Assembly (NCBI RefSeq): GCF_014208105.1
Contig: NZ_JACHMQ010000001.1
Span: 7,192,001 to 7,256,000 of the forward strand
Direction: 5' to 3'
DNA from: Actinomadura coerulea
Lineage (GTDB): Bacteria > Actinomycetota > Actinomycetes > Streptosporangiales > Streptosporangiaceae
Length of the DNA: 64,000 bases
Positions within the stretch are counted from its first letter, which is position 1; each line of letters opens with the position of its first letter. The position numbers were made by a program, and so were the translations under genes. The notes beneath the pieces were generated by a model. The model was not told the DNA's origin. It saw nothing but the letters and a program-made list of their open reading frames with translations, and ran no database searches. Below, in pieces: positions 40,020-47,759 of this stretch.

Positions 40020-40841
40020 CTAGCGCGGGACGCGCGCGACGCAGAAGACCGTCTGGCCGAACGGCGGCTTGACGAAGCGCTCGATGGTGCGGGTGAGCGG
40101 CACGACCGTCCGGTCGTAGATCTTGACGAGCTTCGGGTCGGGGTAGCCGGCGCCGCCGCGGCGGACCGCGAACCACCAGGCGATCCCGCCCAGGAAGTTG
40201 ATCGGCTTGAGCACCTCGGGGACGAGCCCGGCCTCCCGGACCGACGCCTCCAGCGTGGCCGGCGTGTACCGGGTGACGTGCCCGACCTTGCGGTCGAAGT
40301 CGCCGTAGAGCTGCATGTAGCCGGGCACCCAGATGACGATGCGGCCGCCGGGCTCGGTCACGGCGGCGAGGTCGCGCAGCGCCTGGACGTCGTCCTTGAT
40401 GTGCTCCAGCACGTTCATCATGACGACGGTGTCGACCTTGCGCCGGATCTTGATGTCGGCGGGCAGGGCCAGGTCGATGACCTCGACGTCGTCGTTGCCC
40501 TCGTGGCGCTTGCGCAGCTCGGCGACGCAGTACGGGTCGTTGTCGCTGGCGACGAGGTAGTCGAGGCGCCCGGCGAACTGCTCGGAGAAGTGCCCGAGGC
40601 CGGACCCGACCTCCAGCATGGAGCGGCCGACGTGCGGGGCGACGGTCTCGAACTCGTACTTGCGGTAGTTGCGGGCCTCGTCCCCGCCCAGGTGGTTCTC
40701 CAGCGCGCCCTCGCCTGCGGCGGGCTGGACGACGTCCCCGTCAGGGGCGGGCCCGGCGGCCGGCCCCGCCTTCTTCGGGCCGCTGCCGAGGAGGCTGAGG
40801 AGGGTGCCTGCGATGGACTTCTTCTGACCAGATGACTGCAT
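40020..40841 (-). CDS. Class I SAM-dependent methyltransferase
   Basis: 273 aa. The first ~60 residues are low complexity (MQSSGQKKSIAG through GPAAGPAPDGDVVQPA); the methyltransferase fold begins with YRKYEFETVAPHVGRSMLEVGSGLGHFSEQFAG (motif I EVGSGLG at about 75-81), then LVASDNDPYCV (acidic loop), IDLALPADIKIRRKVDTVVMMNVLEHIKDDVQALRDLAAVTEPGGRIVIWVPGYMQLYGDFDRKVGHVTRY. The VLEHI and PGG-IVIWVPG motifs are typical of SAM enzymes acting on glycans or small molecules, and MQLYGDFDRKVGHVTRY is seen in proteins from polysaccharide clusters. Substrate unknown. It has its own terminator and an upstream gap of about 196 bases before the acyl-CoA dehydrogenase gene. Confidence 0.85.
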   Translation of the reverse strand: MQSSGQKKSIAGTLLSLLGSGPKKAGPAAGPAPDGDVVQPAAGEGALENHLGGDEARNYRKYEFETVAPHVGRSMLEVGSGLGHFSEQFAGRLDYLVASDNDPYCVAELRKRHEGNDDVEVIDLALPADIKIRRKVDTVVMMNVLEHIKDDVQALRDLAAVTEPGGRIVIWVPGYMQLYGDFDRKVGHVTRYTPATLEASVREAGLVPEVLKPINFLGGIAWWFAVRRGGAGYPDPKLVKIYDRTVVPLTRTIERFVKPPFGQTVFCVARVPR

Positions 40842-40964
40842 TACTTCCCGCTCGCTGGGTGCGTTGGCGTTCGGCTTCTCGTTCGCCGGACCGGTCGCCC
40901 GCCCCCTCGGGACGGTTCGATCTCTGGCGCGAAGGTCGGGACAGTCTACTCCCGCGCCGAAGCC

Positions 40965-40990
40965 GGGCGCCCCGAGGTGGCGGGGCGCCC
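40965..40990 (-). terminator. Terminator of the acyl-CoA dehydrogenase gene
   Basis: 10-bp perfect stem gggcgccccg / cggggcgccc with a 6-base loop, 48 bases past the stop of the gene at 41038. Confidence 0.6.
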
Positions 40991-41037
40991 TTCCCCGTCG
41001 CAGGTCCGCCGGGCGTGTCGTGCCCGGTCCCGCCAGG

Positions 41038-42999
41038 TCAGCCGATGGTCCGGTGCACGTCGTCCCGCTCGCTCGGGCCCGGCTCGGACGGCGCGATCCA
41101 CGGCCCCGGGATGGACGGGTCCAGGACGCCCTCCTCCACCCAGGCGAAGTTCCCGGCGAGGACGGCCCGCGCCAGCCTCACGTCCATCGCGTCGGTGTTG
41201 CGCCACAGCCCGTCGAACAGCTCCTCGACGCGGACGCGCGCCTGCCGGCAGAAGGCGTCGGCGAGCAGGAGGGCGGACTTGCCGGGCGCCGTGGCAGGCC
41301 CGGTGCCGTTCGCGCCCATGCTGCCGAGCGGCCCCTCCGCGGAGGCGTCGGCGTGGGCGCGGACGCAGACCGCGCTCATCGCGAACAGCTCGGCGCCGAT
41401 GTCGACCATGCGGCCGAGGAACCCCTGCCGGTACTCCAGGCCGCCCTGCCAGCGTCCCGCCGCGTAGAAGGTGGACCGGGCGAGCTTGCGGGACGCCCGC
41501 TCGACGTACCGCAGGTGCCGGGCCAGCGGACCGAACTCGGCGTAGGCGTTCGGGCGGTGCCCGGCGCCGGTGACGAGGGTCGGCAGCCAGCGCGCGTAGA
41601 ACCCGCCCGCCTTCGCCGCGGCCCGCGCCTTCCGGCCGGTGGAGGCGTCCGGGTCGATGATGTCCCCGGCCACCGACAGGTGCGCGTCGACGGCCTCGCG
41701 GGCGATCAGCAGGTGCATGATCTCGCTGGAGCCCTCGAAGATCCGGTTGATGCGCAGGTCGCGCAGCAGCTGCTCGGCGGGCACGCCGCGCTCGCCGCGC
41801 GCCGCGAGCGACTCGGCCGTCTCGTAGCCGCGCCCCCCGCGCAGCTGCACCAGTTCGTCGGCGACGCGGCACGCCATCTCCGACGACCACAGCTTCGCCA
41901 GGGCGGCCTCGATCCGGATGTCACCCCGCTCGTCGTCGGCGAGCTGCCCGGACAGGTCGAGCATCGCCTCCATCGCGTACGCCGTCGCGGCGATGAATGC
42001 GATCTTGGTGGCGACGGCCTCGTGCTCGCCGACCGGCCGCCCCCACTGCACCCGCTCCCTCGACCACTGCCGTGCGACCCCGGCGGCCCACTTGCCGCCC
42101 GCCGCGCAGATGGCGGGCAGCGACAGCCGCCCGGTGTTGAGCGTGGTCAGCGCGATCTTCAGGCCCGCGCCCTCCGCGCCGATCAGGTTCGCCTTCGGGA
42201 CCCGCACGCCGTGGAACCGCGTGACGCCGTTCTCGATGCCGCGCAGCCCCATGAACGCGTTGCGGTTCTCGACGGTGATGCCGGGCGTGGCCATGTCCAC
42301 GATGAACGCGGAGATGCCGCCGCGGTGCCCGTCGGACTTCGGCACGCGCGCCATCACCACGACGAGGTCGGCGACGACGCCGTTGGTCGTCCACAGCTTG
42401 ACGCCGTCGAGGACGTAGTCGTCGCCGTCGGGGACGGCGGTGGCGCGCAGCCGCGCCGGGTCGGAGCCGACGTCGGGCTCGGTGAGCAGGAACGCGCTGA
42501 CCTCGCGGGCGCAGCGCGGCAGCCACGCGTCCTTCTGCTCGGGCGTCCCGAACATCTTGACCGGCTGCGGGACGCCGATCGACTGGTGCGCCGACAGCAG
42601 CGCGCCGAGCGCCGGGCTGACCGACCCCGCGACCATCAGCGCGCGGCCGTAGTAGAGCTGGCTGAGCCCGAGCCCCCCGTACTTCTCGGGGATCTTCATG
42701 CCGAGCGCGCCGAGGTCGCGCAGGCCCCGCACGACCTCGTCGGGGATGCGCGCCTCCCGTTCGATCCGCGCCGGGTCGACCTCGGCCGCGCAGAACGCGG
42801 AGAGCCGGGCGAGGAACGCCTCGCCCTTAGCCCGCTGCTCCGGCGACGGGCGGGGATGCGGATGGATCAGGTCGAGGCGCAGGTCGCCCAGGAACAGCTG
42901 CTTGCCGAAGCTCGGCAGCCGCCACTCGGCCTCCCGGGCCTCCTCGGCCACCTTGCGGGCCGTCCGCTCGTCGACGTGCTCGTGGGTTCGCTGGCTCAT
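41038..42999 (-). CDS. Acyl-CoA dehydrogenase
   Basis: 653 aa, longer than the usual 380-400 aa enzyme and similar in layout to VLCAD-like actinobacterial proteins. FAD-dependent alpha,beta-dehydrogenation of acyl-CoA. N-terminal helical domain (HPHPRPSPEQRAKGEAFLARL, RIPDEVVRGLRDLGALGMKIPEKYGGLGLS), mid beta domain with the acyl-CoA dehydrogenase signature SAFLLTEPDVGSDPARLRATA and DGVKLWTTNG, FMGLRGIENGVTRFHGVRVPKANLIG, C-terminal four-helix domain (RERVQWGRPVGEHEAVATKIA, catalytic Glu region RINRIFEGSSEIMHLLIAREAV). About 180 further residues form a VLCAD-type C-terminal extension that could mediate membrane or partner association. It stands alone on this strand. Confidence 0.9.
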   Translation of the reverse strand: MSQRTHEHVDERTARKVAEEAREAEWRLPSFGKQLFLGDLRLDLIHPHPRPSPEQRAKGEAFLARLSAFCAAEVDPARIEREARIPDEVVRGLRDLGALGMKIPEKYGGLGLSQLYYGRALMVAGSVSPALGALLSAHQSIGVPQPVKMFGTPEQKDAWLPRCAREVSAFLLTEPDVGSDPARLRATAVPDGDDYVLDGVKLWTTNGVVADLVVVMARVPKSDGHRGGISAFIVDMATPGITVENRNAFMGLRGIENGVTRFHGVRVPKANLIGAEGAGLKIALTTLNTGRLSLPAICAAGGKWAAGVARQWSRERVQWGRPVGEHEAVATKIAFIAATAYAMEAMLDLSGQLADDERGDIRIEAALAKLWSSEMACRVADELVQLRGGRGYETAESLAARGERGVPAEQLLRDLRINRIFEGSSEIMHLLIAREAVDAHLSVAGDIIDPDASTGRKARAAAKAGGFYARWLPTLVTGAGHRPNAYAEFGPLARHLRYVERASRKLARSTFYAAGRWQGGLEYRQGFLGRMVDIGAELFAMSAVCVRAHADASAEGPLGSMGANGTGPATAPGKSALLLADAFCRQARVRVEELFDGLWRNTDAMDVRLARAVLAGNFAWVEEGVLDPSIPGPWIAPSEPGPSERDDVHRTIG

Positions 43000-43082
43000 G
43001 TGATCGAAGTTTCCACTGGTCGGAAGCGGAAACCCCCGGCCGGGTTCCGGGCGGCGGGGCGCCCCTCGAATGCGCCGCCGGG

Positions 43083-43223
43083 TCAGTGCGCGGCCAGGCC
43101 GTCCACCTCGGCCGCGAAGAGCTGCGCCGGGTCGAACCCCATCCCGGCGAAATGGCCCGCGAGCTCCAGGGACAGGACGCCGTGGCAGCGGGTCCAGAAG
43201 GTGAGGGCGCGGCGCCGGCCACC
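43083..43223 (-). pseudogene. C-terminal remnant of a TetR-family regulator
   Basis: Minus-strand translation ends in a stop after RRALTFWTRCHGVLSLELAGHFAGMGFDPAQLFAAEV..., which matches the ligand-domain end of TetR regulators (WxRxHGxxSLELxGH). Upstream in the same frame the sequence turns into a short repeat GSTATGSTATGGG encoded by two copies of accggtggcggtgct at 43227-43256, and no helix-turn-helix part follows. Only about 45 codons of the gene survive. Confidence 0.65.
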
Positions 43224-43251
43224 GCCGGTGGCGGTGCTACCGGTGGCGGTG

Positions 43252-43362
43252 CTACCGGGCGGCGAGTTCGGTGGTGGAGCGCCCGCCGTTCCAGAGTTCG
43301 GCGACGTGATAGGCGAAACGGTCGTACAGCCCGTCTTCCTGCTGCCGCTTTATGTGGAACAT
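43252..43362 (-). CDS. Possible 36-aa hypothetical protein or gene fragment
   Basis: Starting at an ATG, the frame reads MFHIKRQQEDGLYDRFAYHV and ends AELWNGGRSTTELAAR. The amino acid composition (Lys, Gln, Tyr, Phe, His) is unusual for a chance frame in this GC-rich genome and third codon positions are mostly G/C, which supports coding. There is no ribosome binding site, and the frame extends upstream only over the antisense of the truncated HATPase gene. It may be a fragment of a larger lost gene in this degraded region. Function unknown. Confidence 0.35.
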   Translation of the reverse strand: MFHIKRQQEDGLYDRFAYHVAELWNGGRSTTELAAR

Positions 43363-43371
43363 CGGTGAGTC

Positions 43372-43707
43372 ATGGCCCACGAGAAAGGCGAGGTGCGGTG
43401 TGACCAGCATTTCGTGACGAACGCGGTCCTGCACGCGGGCGAGGGAGAGATCCGCGTGCGGTTCACCCGGGAGGCGGACGGCGTCCTGCTGGAGGTGTGG
43501 GACGCCTGCGACCGGCGGCCGGTGCGCAGGCCGCCCCCGGCGGCGACGGCCGCCGGAGGCCCGCCGGAGGCCGCGGCCCCCGGCCCCGGTGACGACGACG
43601 GGATGGGCGGCCGCGGCCTGATGATCGTCGATGCGCTGGCGGCGCAGTGCGGCGTGGTTCCCACCGTTCCGCGCGGCAAATGGGTCTGGGCCCGGATCGC
43701 GGTGTGA
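43372..43707 (+). pseudogene. N-terminally truncated anti-sigma-type HATPase (RsbW-like)
   Basis: 111 codons starting MAHEKGEVRCDQHFVTNAVLHAGEG. It carries an N box (FVTNAVLHA), a strand segment IRVRFTREADGVLLEVWDACDRRPV and a G box (GMGGRGLMIVDALAAQCGVVP) followed by GKWVWARI, i.e. most of a Ser/Thr anti-sigma-kinase-like ATPase. The usual 45-55 N-terminal residues preceding the N box are missing and there is an in-frame stop 2 codons upstream of the ATG, so the protein is truncated. A Pro/Ala-rich insertion of about 25 residues separates the boxes. It could still fold, but I regard it as a broken or minimal gene. It ends 53 bases before the sigma factor gene. Confidence 0.5.
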
Positions 43708-43760
43708 GGGTTTCCGGACGGGCGTGCAACCTTTTGCGGGGGCCGGCGCATCAGGGGGGT

Positions 43761-44297
43761 GTGGAACAGTCGGGAAGCGCGCGGTCCTCGAGCCGTGACG
43801 AGGAGTTCACCGCCTACGTGACGGCGCGGATGGTGTGGTTACGCCGGGTCGCCTACCTGCTGTGCCAGGACTGGCACCGGGCGGACGACCTCGTCCAGTC
43901 CGCGATCACGCGCCTGTACCTGCACTGGCGGAAGGCGTCGGCGGCCGAGAACGTCGACGGGTACGCGCGGACGGTGCTGGTCAGGGTGTTCCTCGCCGAG
44001 CAGCGGGGCGGGTGGCGGCAGCGGGTCCGGGTCGTCGAGCGGATCCCGGACGAGGCCGCCGAGTCCGCCGACCACGCGGGCCGGATCGATCTGAGGGCGG
44101 CGCTGGCGGCGCTGCCGCCGAGGCAGCGGGCCGCCGTGGTGCTGCGGTTCTACTGCGACCTGTCCATCGAGCAGGCCGCCGACGTCCTCGGCTGCTCGGC
44201 GGGGACCGTCAAGAGCCAGACCGCGCGCGGCCTGGACGCGCTCCGGCGCGCGCTGGAGCCGGCACGGGATCTCGCGGAAGGGGAGAGGCTGGCATGA
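43761..44297 (+). CDS. SigE-family RNA polymerase sigma factor
   Basis: 178 aa ECF-type (group IV) sigma factor; GTG start preceded by CAGGGGGG. Region 2: EEFTAYVTARMVWLRRVAYLLCQDWHRADDLVQSAITRLYLHW (about 13-55). Region 4: IDLRAALAALPPRQRAAVVLRFYCDLSIEQAADVLGCSAGTVKSQTARGLDALRRAL (about 105-162). The RxAYLLCxDWHxADDLVQ and LPPRQRAVVVLRFY signatures are those of the actinobacterial 'SigE family' that pair with small membrane-anchored proteins. The stop overlaps the start of the next gene by 4 bases (ATGA), so sigma factor and membrane partner are co-translated. Confidence 0.9.
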   Translation: MEQSGSARSSSRDEEFTAYVTARMVWLRRVAYLLCQDWHRADDLVQSAITRLYLHWRKASAAENVDGYARTVLVRVFLAEQRGGWRQRVRVVERIPDEAAESADHAGRIDLRAALAALPPRQRAAVVLRFYCDLSIEQAADVLGCSAGTVKSQTARGLDALRRALEPARDLAEGERLA

Positions 44298-45352
44298 ACG
44301 ACCTCAAGGAGAGGCTGGAAAGCCTCGCGGACGCCCCCGCCCCCGCCCCGGCCGTGGACGTCGCGGCGGCGGTGGCGCGGGCACGGCGGATCCGGCGGAG
44401 GAGGCGGGCGGCCGCCCTGGCCGTCGCCGCCGGAGTCGTGGCGGGCGCCGCCGGGATCGCGGTGGTCCCCCCGTCCTCGGGCGACCGTCCGAGCGCGGTG
44501 GCGGGGCCGTCCAGGTTTCCGAGTCCGCTGGTCGAGAAGGCCGCCTTCGGCTGGCTGCCCCCCGGCTACGCGCGCACCCGGGTGGGCCAGGACGCCCAGC
44601 GGGGGACGGTGTTCACGGTGTCGGCCGGGCGCGCGCCGGGCAGCACGTCGATCGAGTTGACCGTGGGCCCTCCCGGGGTCGCACCGGGCGTGCCGCTGCT
44701 GCCGGGAGGCCGGAAGGGGCACCTGACCAGGGCCGATCCGGTCAACGGGCGGCCCGCCTACTGGTCGATCGCACCGGGCGGGCCGGGGTCCGACCAGGTG
44801 CCGGCGGAGTTCCGGTGGGAGTACCGGCCGAAGAGCTGGGCGATCCTCTCGGTCAACGACCGCGCGGTCGCCGACCCGGCGACCGTCCAGCGCGTCGCGG
44901 CGGGGGTGACGTTCGGGGGCGACCGCCCGGCGGCGTTCCCCGTGCGCGTCACCGGGCTCCCGGACGGGCTCAGGTCCACGAGAACCTCCGTCGCCGCGCC
45001 CGCGGAGGTGATGATCTCGCTCGCCGTCCCCGGGCGGGACGGTGAGCTGGTCATCTCGGTGAGCCCGTCCCGCCCGGACGGCGGCCGGTCCGGCCACCCC
45101 AACACGACGCTCGACGGGCACCCGGCGTTCGACACGCGGCTGCCCCACCCCGGGCCGAAGATCGGGCGGGTGCCCCCGTCGAGATCGCAGATCCTCACGG
45201 TCTACGGGGTGCGCGGGTTCGACGTCGACCTCATGGCGACCGGGGAGCCGCTGCGCCGCCTCCAGGCCGGCGGCGGGCTGACGGGCCTGTACCGCAGGAC
45301 GACGCCGCTCGGCGCCGACCCCGCCCGGTGGACGACCGAACCACTGCGCTGA
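44294..45352 (+). CDS. Membrane-anchored partner of the SigE-family sigma factor
   Basis: 352 aa. Starts MNDLKERLESLADAPAPAPAVDVAAAV, followed by a strongly basic stretch RARRIRRRRRAAALAVAAGVVAGAAGIAVV forming a single membrane helix (about residues 36-56) with the N-terminus cytosolic. The extracytoplasmic ~290 residues are mostly strand-forming (FTVSAGRAPGSTSIELTVGPPG, YWSIAPGGPGSD, QILTVYGVRGFDVDLMATGE) without Cys or known domain. This architecture and translational coupling to the sigma gene are typical of predicted anti-sigma/regulatory partners in this sigma family. No zinc-finger anti-sigma motif (HxxxCxxC) is present, so a direct anti-sigma role is inferred only from context. Confidence 0.7.
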   Translation: MNDLKERLESLADAPAPAPAVDVAAAVARARRIRRRRRAAALAVAAGVVAGAAGIAVVPPSSGDRPSAVAGPSRFPSPLVEKAAFGWLPPGYARTRVGQDAQRGTVFTVSAGRAPGSTSIELTVGPPGVAPGVPLLPGGRKGHLTRADPVNGRPAYWSIAPGGPGSDQVPAEFRWEYRPKSWAILSVNDRAVADPATVQRVAAGVTFGGDRPAAFPVRVTGLPDGLRSTRTSVAAPAEVMISLAVPGRDGELVISVSPSRPDGGRSGHPNTTLDGHPAFDTRLPHPGPKIGRVPPSRSQILTVYGVRGFDVDLMATGEPLRRLQAGGGLTGLYRRTTPLGADPARWTTEPLR

Positions 45353-45402
45353 GCGCCCGTTTTGTGCCTGGGACGTAGTTCGGCGATGCTGGGGGAGTGT
45401 CA

Positions 45403-46326
45403 ATGGAGACTCTGAACAGCGCCGCCGAGCTGCGCGCCTTCCTGCACGGCCTCCCCGGGGTGGACCAGGTGGGCGCCGAGGAGCGGGCGGCGCGGCTCGC
45501 CACCCGGTCGGTCAAGACGTCGGCGAAGGCCGCGGCGATCGACCTGGCGATCTCGATGGTGGACCTGACCACGCTGGAGGGCGCCGACACGGCGGGGAAG
45601 GTGCGGGCCCTGTGCGCCAAGGCCGCGCACCCCGACCCGGCGGACGCCTCGGTCCCGACGGTGGCGGCGGTCTGCGTCTACCCCGACATGGTCGAGACCG
45701 CGGTGCGGGCCCTGGCCGGGACGGGGATCGGCGTCGCGAGCGTGGCGACGGCCTTCCCGTCCGGGCGGGCGCCGATGGAGGCCAAGCTGGCCGACACCCG
45801 GGCGGCGGTGGCGGCGGGCGCGGCCGAGATCGACATGGTGATCGACCGGGGCGCGTTCCTGGCCGGCGACTACGCCAAGGTGCACGACGAGATCGTCGCG
45901 GTCAAGGGCGCCTGCGGGTCCGCGCACCTGAAGGTGATCCTGGAGACCGGCGAACTGGCCACCTACGACAACGTGCGGCGCGCCTCGTGGCTGGCGATGC
46001 GCGCCGGGGCCGACTTCATCAAGACCTCGACCGGCAAGGTGTCGCCCGCGGCGACGCTGCCGGTGACGCTGGTCATGCTGGAGGCCGTCCGCGACTACCG
46101 GGCCGCCACGGGGCGGCAGGTCGGGGTCAAGCCCGCGGGCGGCATCCGCACCACCAAGGACGCGATCAAGTACCTGGTGCTGGTGAACGAGACCGCGGGC
46201 CCCGACTGGCTGGCGCCCGAGTGGTTCCGGCTCGGGGCCTCCTCGGTGCTGAACGACCTGCTGATGCAGCGACGCAAGCTCGCCACCGGGGTGTACTCCG
46301 GTCCCGACTACTTCACGCAGGACTGA
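45403..46326 (+). CDS. deoC: Deoxyribose-phosphate aldolase
   Basis: 307 aa from the ATG with GGGGGA 6 bases upstream (a GTG two codons earlier is possible). Class I aldolase that splits 2-deoxyribose 5-phosphate into glyceraldehyde 3-phosphate and acetaldehyde. The actinobacterial/eukaryotic long form: IDLAISMVDLTTLEGADTAGKV, AAVCVYPDMVETAVRAL, IGVASVATAFPSGRAPMEAKL, EIDMVIDRGAFLAGDY, HLKVILETGELATYDNVRRASWLAMRAGADFIKTSTGKVSPAATLP (Schiff-base Lys in ADFIKTSTGK), VGVKPAGGIRTTKDAIKYL (second catalytic Lys). First gene of a three-gene operon with two aldehyde dehydrogenase family genes that would handle the acetaldehyde produced. Confidence 0.93.
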   Translation: METLNSAAELRAFLHGLPGVDQVGAEERAARLATRSVKTSAKAAAIDLAISMVDLTTLEGADTAGKVRALCAKAAHPDPADASVPTVAAVCVYPDMVETAVRALAGTGIGVASVATAFPSGRAPMEAKLADTRAAVAAGAAEIDMVIDRGAFLAGDYAKVHDEIVAVKGACGSAHLKVILETGELATYDNVRRASWLAMRAGADFIKTSTGKVSPAATLPVTLVMLEAVRDYRAATGRQVGVKPAGGIRTTKDAIKYLVLVNETAGPDWLAPEWFRLGASSVLNDLLMQRRKLATGVYSGPDYFTQD

Positions 46327-46328
46327 TC

Positions 46329-47759
46329 ATGGTTTTCGAGTACGCGCCGGCACCCGAGTCCCGGTCCGTCGTCGACATCCGCGGCTCCTACGGGCTGTTC
46401 GTCAACGGCGAGTTCACCGACGGGCACGGCGAGCCGTTCAAGTCCGTCAACCCGGCCGACGAGACCGTCCTGGCCGACATCGCCTGCGCGGACGAAGCGG
46501 ACGTCGACCGCGCCGTCCGGGCCGCCCGCACCGCCCACGACAAGGTCTGGGGCCCGATGCCCGGGGCCGAGCGGGCCAAGTACCTGTACCGGATCGCGCG
46601 GATCGTCCAGGAGCGGTCGCGGGAGCTGGCCGTGCTGGAGTCGATCGACAACGGCAAGCCGATCCGCGAGTCGCGGGACGTGGACGTGCCGCTGGCGGCG
46701 GCGTGGTTCTTCTACTACGCCGGCTGGGCCGACAAGCTGCGCCACGCGGGGTTCGGACCGGACCCGAGGCCCGTCGGGGTGGCGGGGCAGGTCATCCCGT
46801 GGAACTTCCCGCTGCTGATGCTGGCCTGGAAGATCGCCCCCGCGCTGGCGTGCGGCAACACCGTCGTGCTCAAGCCGGCGGAGACGACGCCGCTGACGGC
46901 GCTGCTGTTCGCCGACATCTGCCGCCAGGCCGAGCTGCCGCCCGGCGTGGTCAACATCGTCACCGGCGCCGGCGAGACCGGCGCGGCCCTCGTCGCGCAC
47001 CCGGGGATCGACAAGGTCGCCTTCACCGGCTCCACCGGCGTCGGCCGGCAGATCGCCCGCACCCTCGCCGGGACCGGCAGGAGGCTGACGCTGGAGCTCG
47101 GCGGCAAGGCCGCCAACATCGTCTACGAGGACGCCGCCCTCGACCAGGCCGTCGAGGGCGTCGTCAACGGGATCTTCTTCAACCAGGGCCACGTGTGCTG
47201 CGCCGGGTCGCGGCTGCTGGTCCAGGAGTCGGTCGCCGAGGAGGTCCTGGAGCGGCTGAAGGCGCGGATGGCGACGCTGCGGGTCGGCGACCCCCTCGAC
47301 AAGAACACCGACATCGGGGCGATCAACTCCGCCGCGCAGCTGGCGCGGATCCGGGAGCTGTCGGACGCCGGCGAGGCCGAGGGCGCCGAGCGCTGGTCGC
47401 CGCCCTGCGAGCTGCCGTCCCAGGGGTTCTGGTTCGCGCCCACCCTGTTCACCGGGGTGGCGCAGTCGCACCGGATCGCCCGCGAGGAGATCTTCGGGCC
47501 CGTCCTGTCCGTGCTGACGTTCCGCACGCCGGAGGAGGCCGTCACCAAGGCCAACAACACCCCGTACGGGCTGTCGGCGGGCATCTGGACCGAGAAGGGG
47601 TCGCAGATCCTGTGGACGGCGCAGCGGCTCCGGGCCGGGGTGGTGTGGGCCAACACGTTCAACAAGTTCGACCCGGCCTCCCCGTTCGGCGGCTACAAGG
47701 AATCGGGGTTCGGCCGCGAGGGCGGACGCCACGGACTGGAGGCCTACCTCAATGCCTGA
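46329..47759 (+). CDS. Aldehyde dehydrogenase family protein (catalytic)
   Basis: 476 aa NAD(P)-dependent aldehyde dehydrogenase, starting 3 bases after the deoC stop. Conserved features: GQVIPWNFPLLMLAWKIAPALACGNTVVLKPAETTP (cofactor binding), VAFTGSTGVGRQI, catalytic Glu in LTLELGGKAANIVYEDA (about residue 259) and catalytic Cys in FFNQGHVCCAGSRLLVQES (about residues 291-293), EEIFGPVLSVLTFRTPEEAV and a C-terminal PFGGYKESGFGREGGRHG. Operon context suggests that it oxidises acetaldehyde, or a related aldehyde from deoxyribose breakdown, to an acid. A truncated paralogue follows with an 8-base overlap. Confidence 0.92.
   Translation: MVFEYAPAPESRSVVDIRGSYGLFVNGEFTDGHGEPFKSVNPADETVLADIACADEADVDRAVRAARTAHDKVWGPMPGAERAKYLYRIARIVQERSRELAVLESIDNGKPIRESRDVDVPLAAAWFFYYAGWADKLRHAGFGPDPRPVGVAGQVIPWNFPLLMLAWKIAPALACGNTVVLKPAETTPLTALLFADICRQAELPPGVVNIVTGAGETGAALVAHPGIDKVAFTGSTGVGRQIARTLAGTGRRLTLELGGKAANIVYEDAALDQAVEGVVNGIFFNQGHVCCAGSRLLVQESVAEEVLERLKARMATLRVGDPLDKNTDIGAINSAAQLARIRELSDAGEAEGAERWSPPCELPSQGFWFAPTLFTGVAQSHRIAREEIFGPVLSVLTFRTPEEAVTKANNTPYGLSAGIWTEKGSQILWTAQRLRAGVVWANTFNKFDPASPFGGYKESGFGREGGRHGLEAYLNA

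Noticed and set aside
42827..43222. 131-codon minus-strand frame over the TetR remnant
   Set aside because: Other phase; composition is Ala/Arg/Pro noise. The TetR-like similarity is in a different frame and ends at 43083.
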